Below are positions 63,483 to 64,000 of a stretch of DNA of 64,000 nt, piece after piece. The first letter of the stretch is position 1. Each line of letters opens with the position of its first letter. The DNA is from Streptomyces sp. NBC_01217 (GTDB taxonomy: Bacteria > Actinomycetota > Actinomycetes > Streptomycetales > Streptomycetaceae): positions 5,557,501 to 5,621,500 of the forward strand of contig NZ_CP108538.1 in assembly GCF_035994185.1 (NCBI RefSeq). The letters run 5' to 3'. The notes under the pieces are model-generated. The model was given only the letters and a program-made list of their open reading frames with translations, was not told the origin of the DNA and ran no database searches. Both the position numbers and the translations under genes were made by a program.

Positions 63483-64000
63483 GCGGCGCCGGCGTCGAGG
63501 TGATCCGGGAGGCCGAACAGCGGGAACCAGCGGGGCGTGTCCAGAAAGCAGTGCAGGCCGGTGATGGCACCCTCCGAGATGTCGATGACCTGCACCGCCC
63601 ACGGCACGAACCCCGGCCCGTCCGGATTCGGCTTGTAATGCGCGAACGCCGGGGTGCCGTTCGCCTCCGTCGCCACCAGCCGTGAGCCCTCGCAGCTCGC
63701 GCCGATCGAGACCATGAAGCCCGTGATGTCGTCGTGCCCCCGGAGCCAGAGGTCGAACGGCGGCATGGTCATCACGGCGTCCTCGTGGAGCAGCGCGGTC
63801 AGCGCCGCCATGTCGTACCCCTCGAAGGCCGCGACGTACCGATCGAGGAGCTTGCGCTGCTCGGCGTCGAGCGGATCGGCGGTGTCGGCAATCTGCCCCG
63901 CGTGTTCCGCGAGGGTCGCGCGCGCCCGTTGGAGGGCGCTGTTGACCGAGGCGACGGAGGTGTCGAGCAGCTCGGCGGCCTCGCTCGCCTTCCAGGCCAG
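63479..64000 (-). CDS. ECF sigma factor with C-terminal NTF2/SnoaL-like domain (3' part)
   Basis: The frame continues past the right edge, so the N terminus with region 2 is missing; 173 residues are visible. They start in sigma region 4 (WKASEAAELLDTSVASVNSALQRARATL) and continue with a SnoaL/NTF2-like domain (LLDRYVAAFEGYDMAALTALLHEDAVMTMPPFDLWLRG, FMVSIGASCEG). This combination is known from actinobacterial ECF sigma factors that have no classical anti-sigma factor and in which the tail modulates activity. It is coupled to the downstream small membrane protein by GTGA. Confidence 0.88.
   Translation of the reverse strand: MAWKASEAAELLDTSVASVNSALQRARATLAEHAGQIADTADPLDAEQRKLLDRYVAAFEGYDMAALTALLHEDAVMTMPPFDLWLRGHDDITGFMVSIGASCEGSRLVATEANGTPAFAHYKPNPDGPGFVPWAVQVIDISEGAITGLHCFLDTPRWFPLFGLPDHLDAGAA

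Overview
This 64 kb window is high-GC actinobacterial DNA and almost certainly comes from a Streptomyces chromosome. Codon third positions are strongly G/C, GTG and TTG starts are frequent, and many neighbouring genes overlap by ATGA or GTGA. The order trpS, D-Ala-D-Ala carboxypeptidase, sdhCDAB, paired ECF sigma factors, mutase, glycan genes, BMP/ABC nucleoside importer, cdd, deoA matches my memory of the SCO48xx region of S. coelicolor; I could not check this. No rRNA, tRNA, CRISPR array or prophage was recognised.

Layout. 1-24 kb is core and housekeeping: the end of an ATP-grasp glutathionylspermidine synthase-like gene, ornithine aminotransferase, trpS, a 2'-5' RNA ligase-like protein, a DprE1/DprE2-like epimerase pair, a YihY membrane protein, a secreted D,D-carboxypeptidase, a metallophosphoesterase and a peptide-type solute-binding protein. 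A small TetR-controlled operon and a MarR/MFS divergent pair follow, then the succinate dehydrogenase operon, a ureidoimidazoline decarboxylase-like gene without a normal start, a GH20 hexosaminidase and a lone TnpB element (about 22.4-23.8 kb). 24-35.6 kb holds two hypothetical proteins, two tandem ECF-sigma/membrane-protein pairs, an L,D-transpeptidase, an acyl-CoA mutase large subunit, a Uma2 nuclease, a LysE exporter and a FAD monooxygenase divergent from its TetR regulator.

35.6-48.4 kb is a cell-surface glycan locus: acyltransferase, GT29 sialyltransferase-like protein, GT8/pyruvyltransferase fusion, polysialyltransferase-family protein, GT2, DUF6716 glycosyltransferase, CMP-nonulosonate synthetase fused to a HAD phosphatase, a NeuB-type synthase and a GT-B protein of sialyltransferase type. 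Together these could make, activate and polymerise a nonulosonic acid. The lack of a UDP-GlcNAc 2-epimerase (NeuC) and the fused phosphatase favour a Kdn-like sugar. I recall that a related S. coelicolor region was linked to a Kdn-containing teichulosonic acid.

48.5-64 kb holds an M20 amidohydrolase, two paralogous tiny secreted cysteine proteins and a complete nucleoside salvage unit (BMP lipoprotein, ABC ATPase, two permeases, cytidine deaminase, thymidine phosphorylase). A shared CTAYGCGCGTAG-like palindrome precedes three of its transcription units. A second Uma2 nuclease, a large secreted subtilase, a STAS protein, a small membrane protein and the 3' part of an ECF sigma factor with an NTF2-like tail follow.

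Strong perfect-stem terminators separate many convergent pairs. Four local operators (TetR twice, MarR, nucleoside regulon) can be read directly from the sequence.
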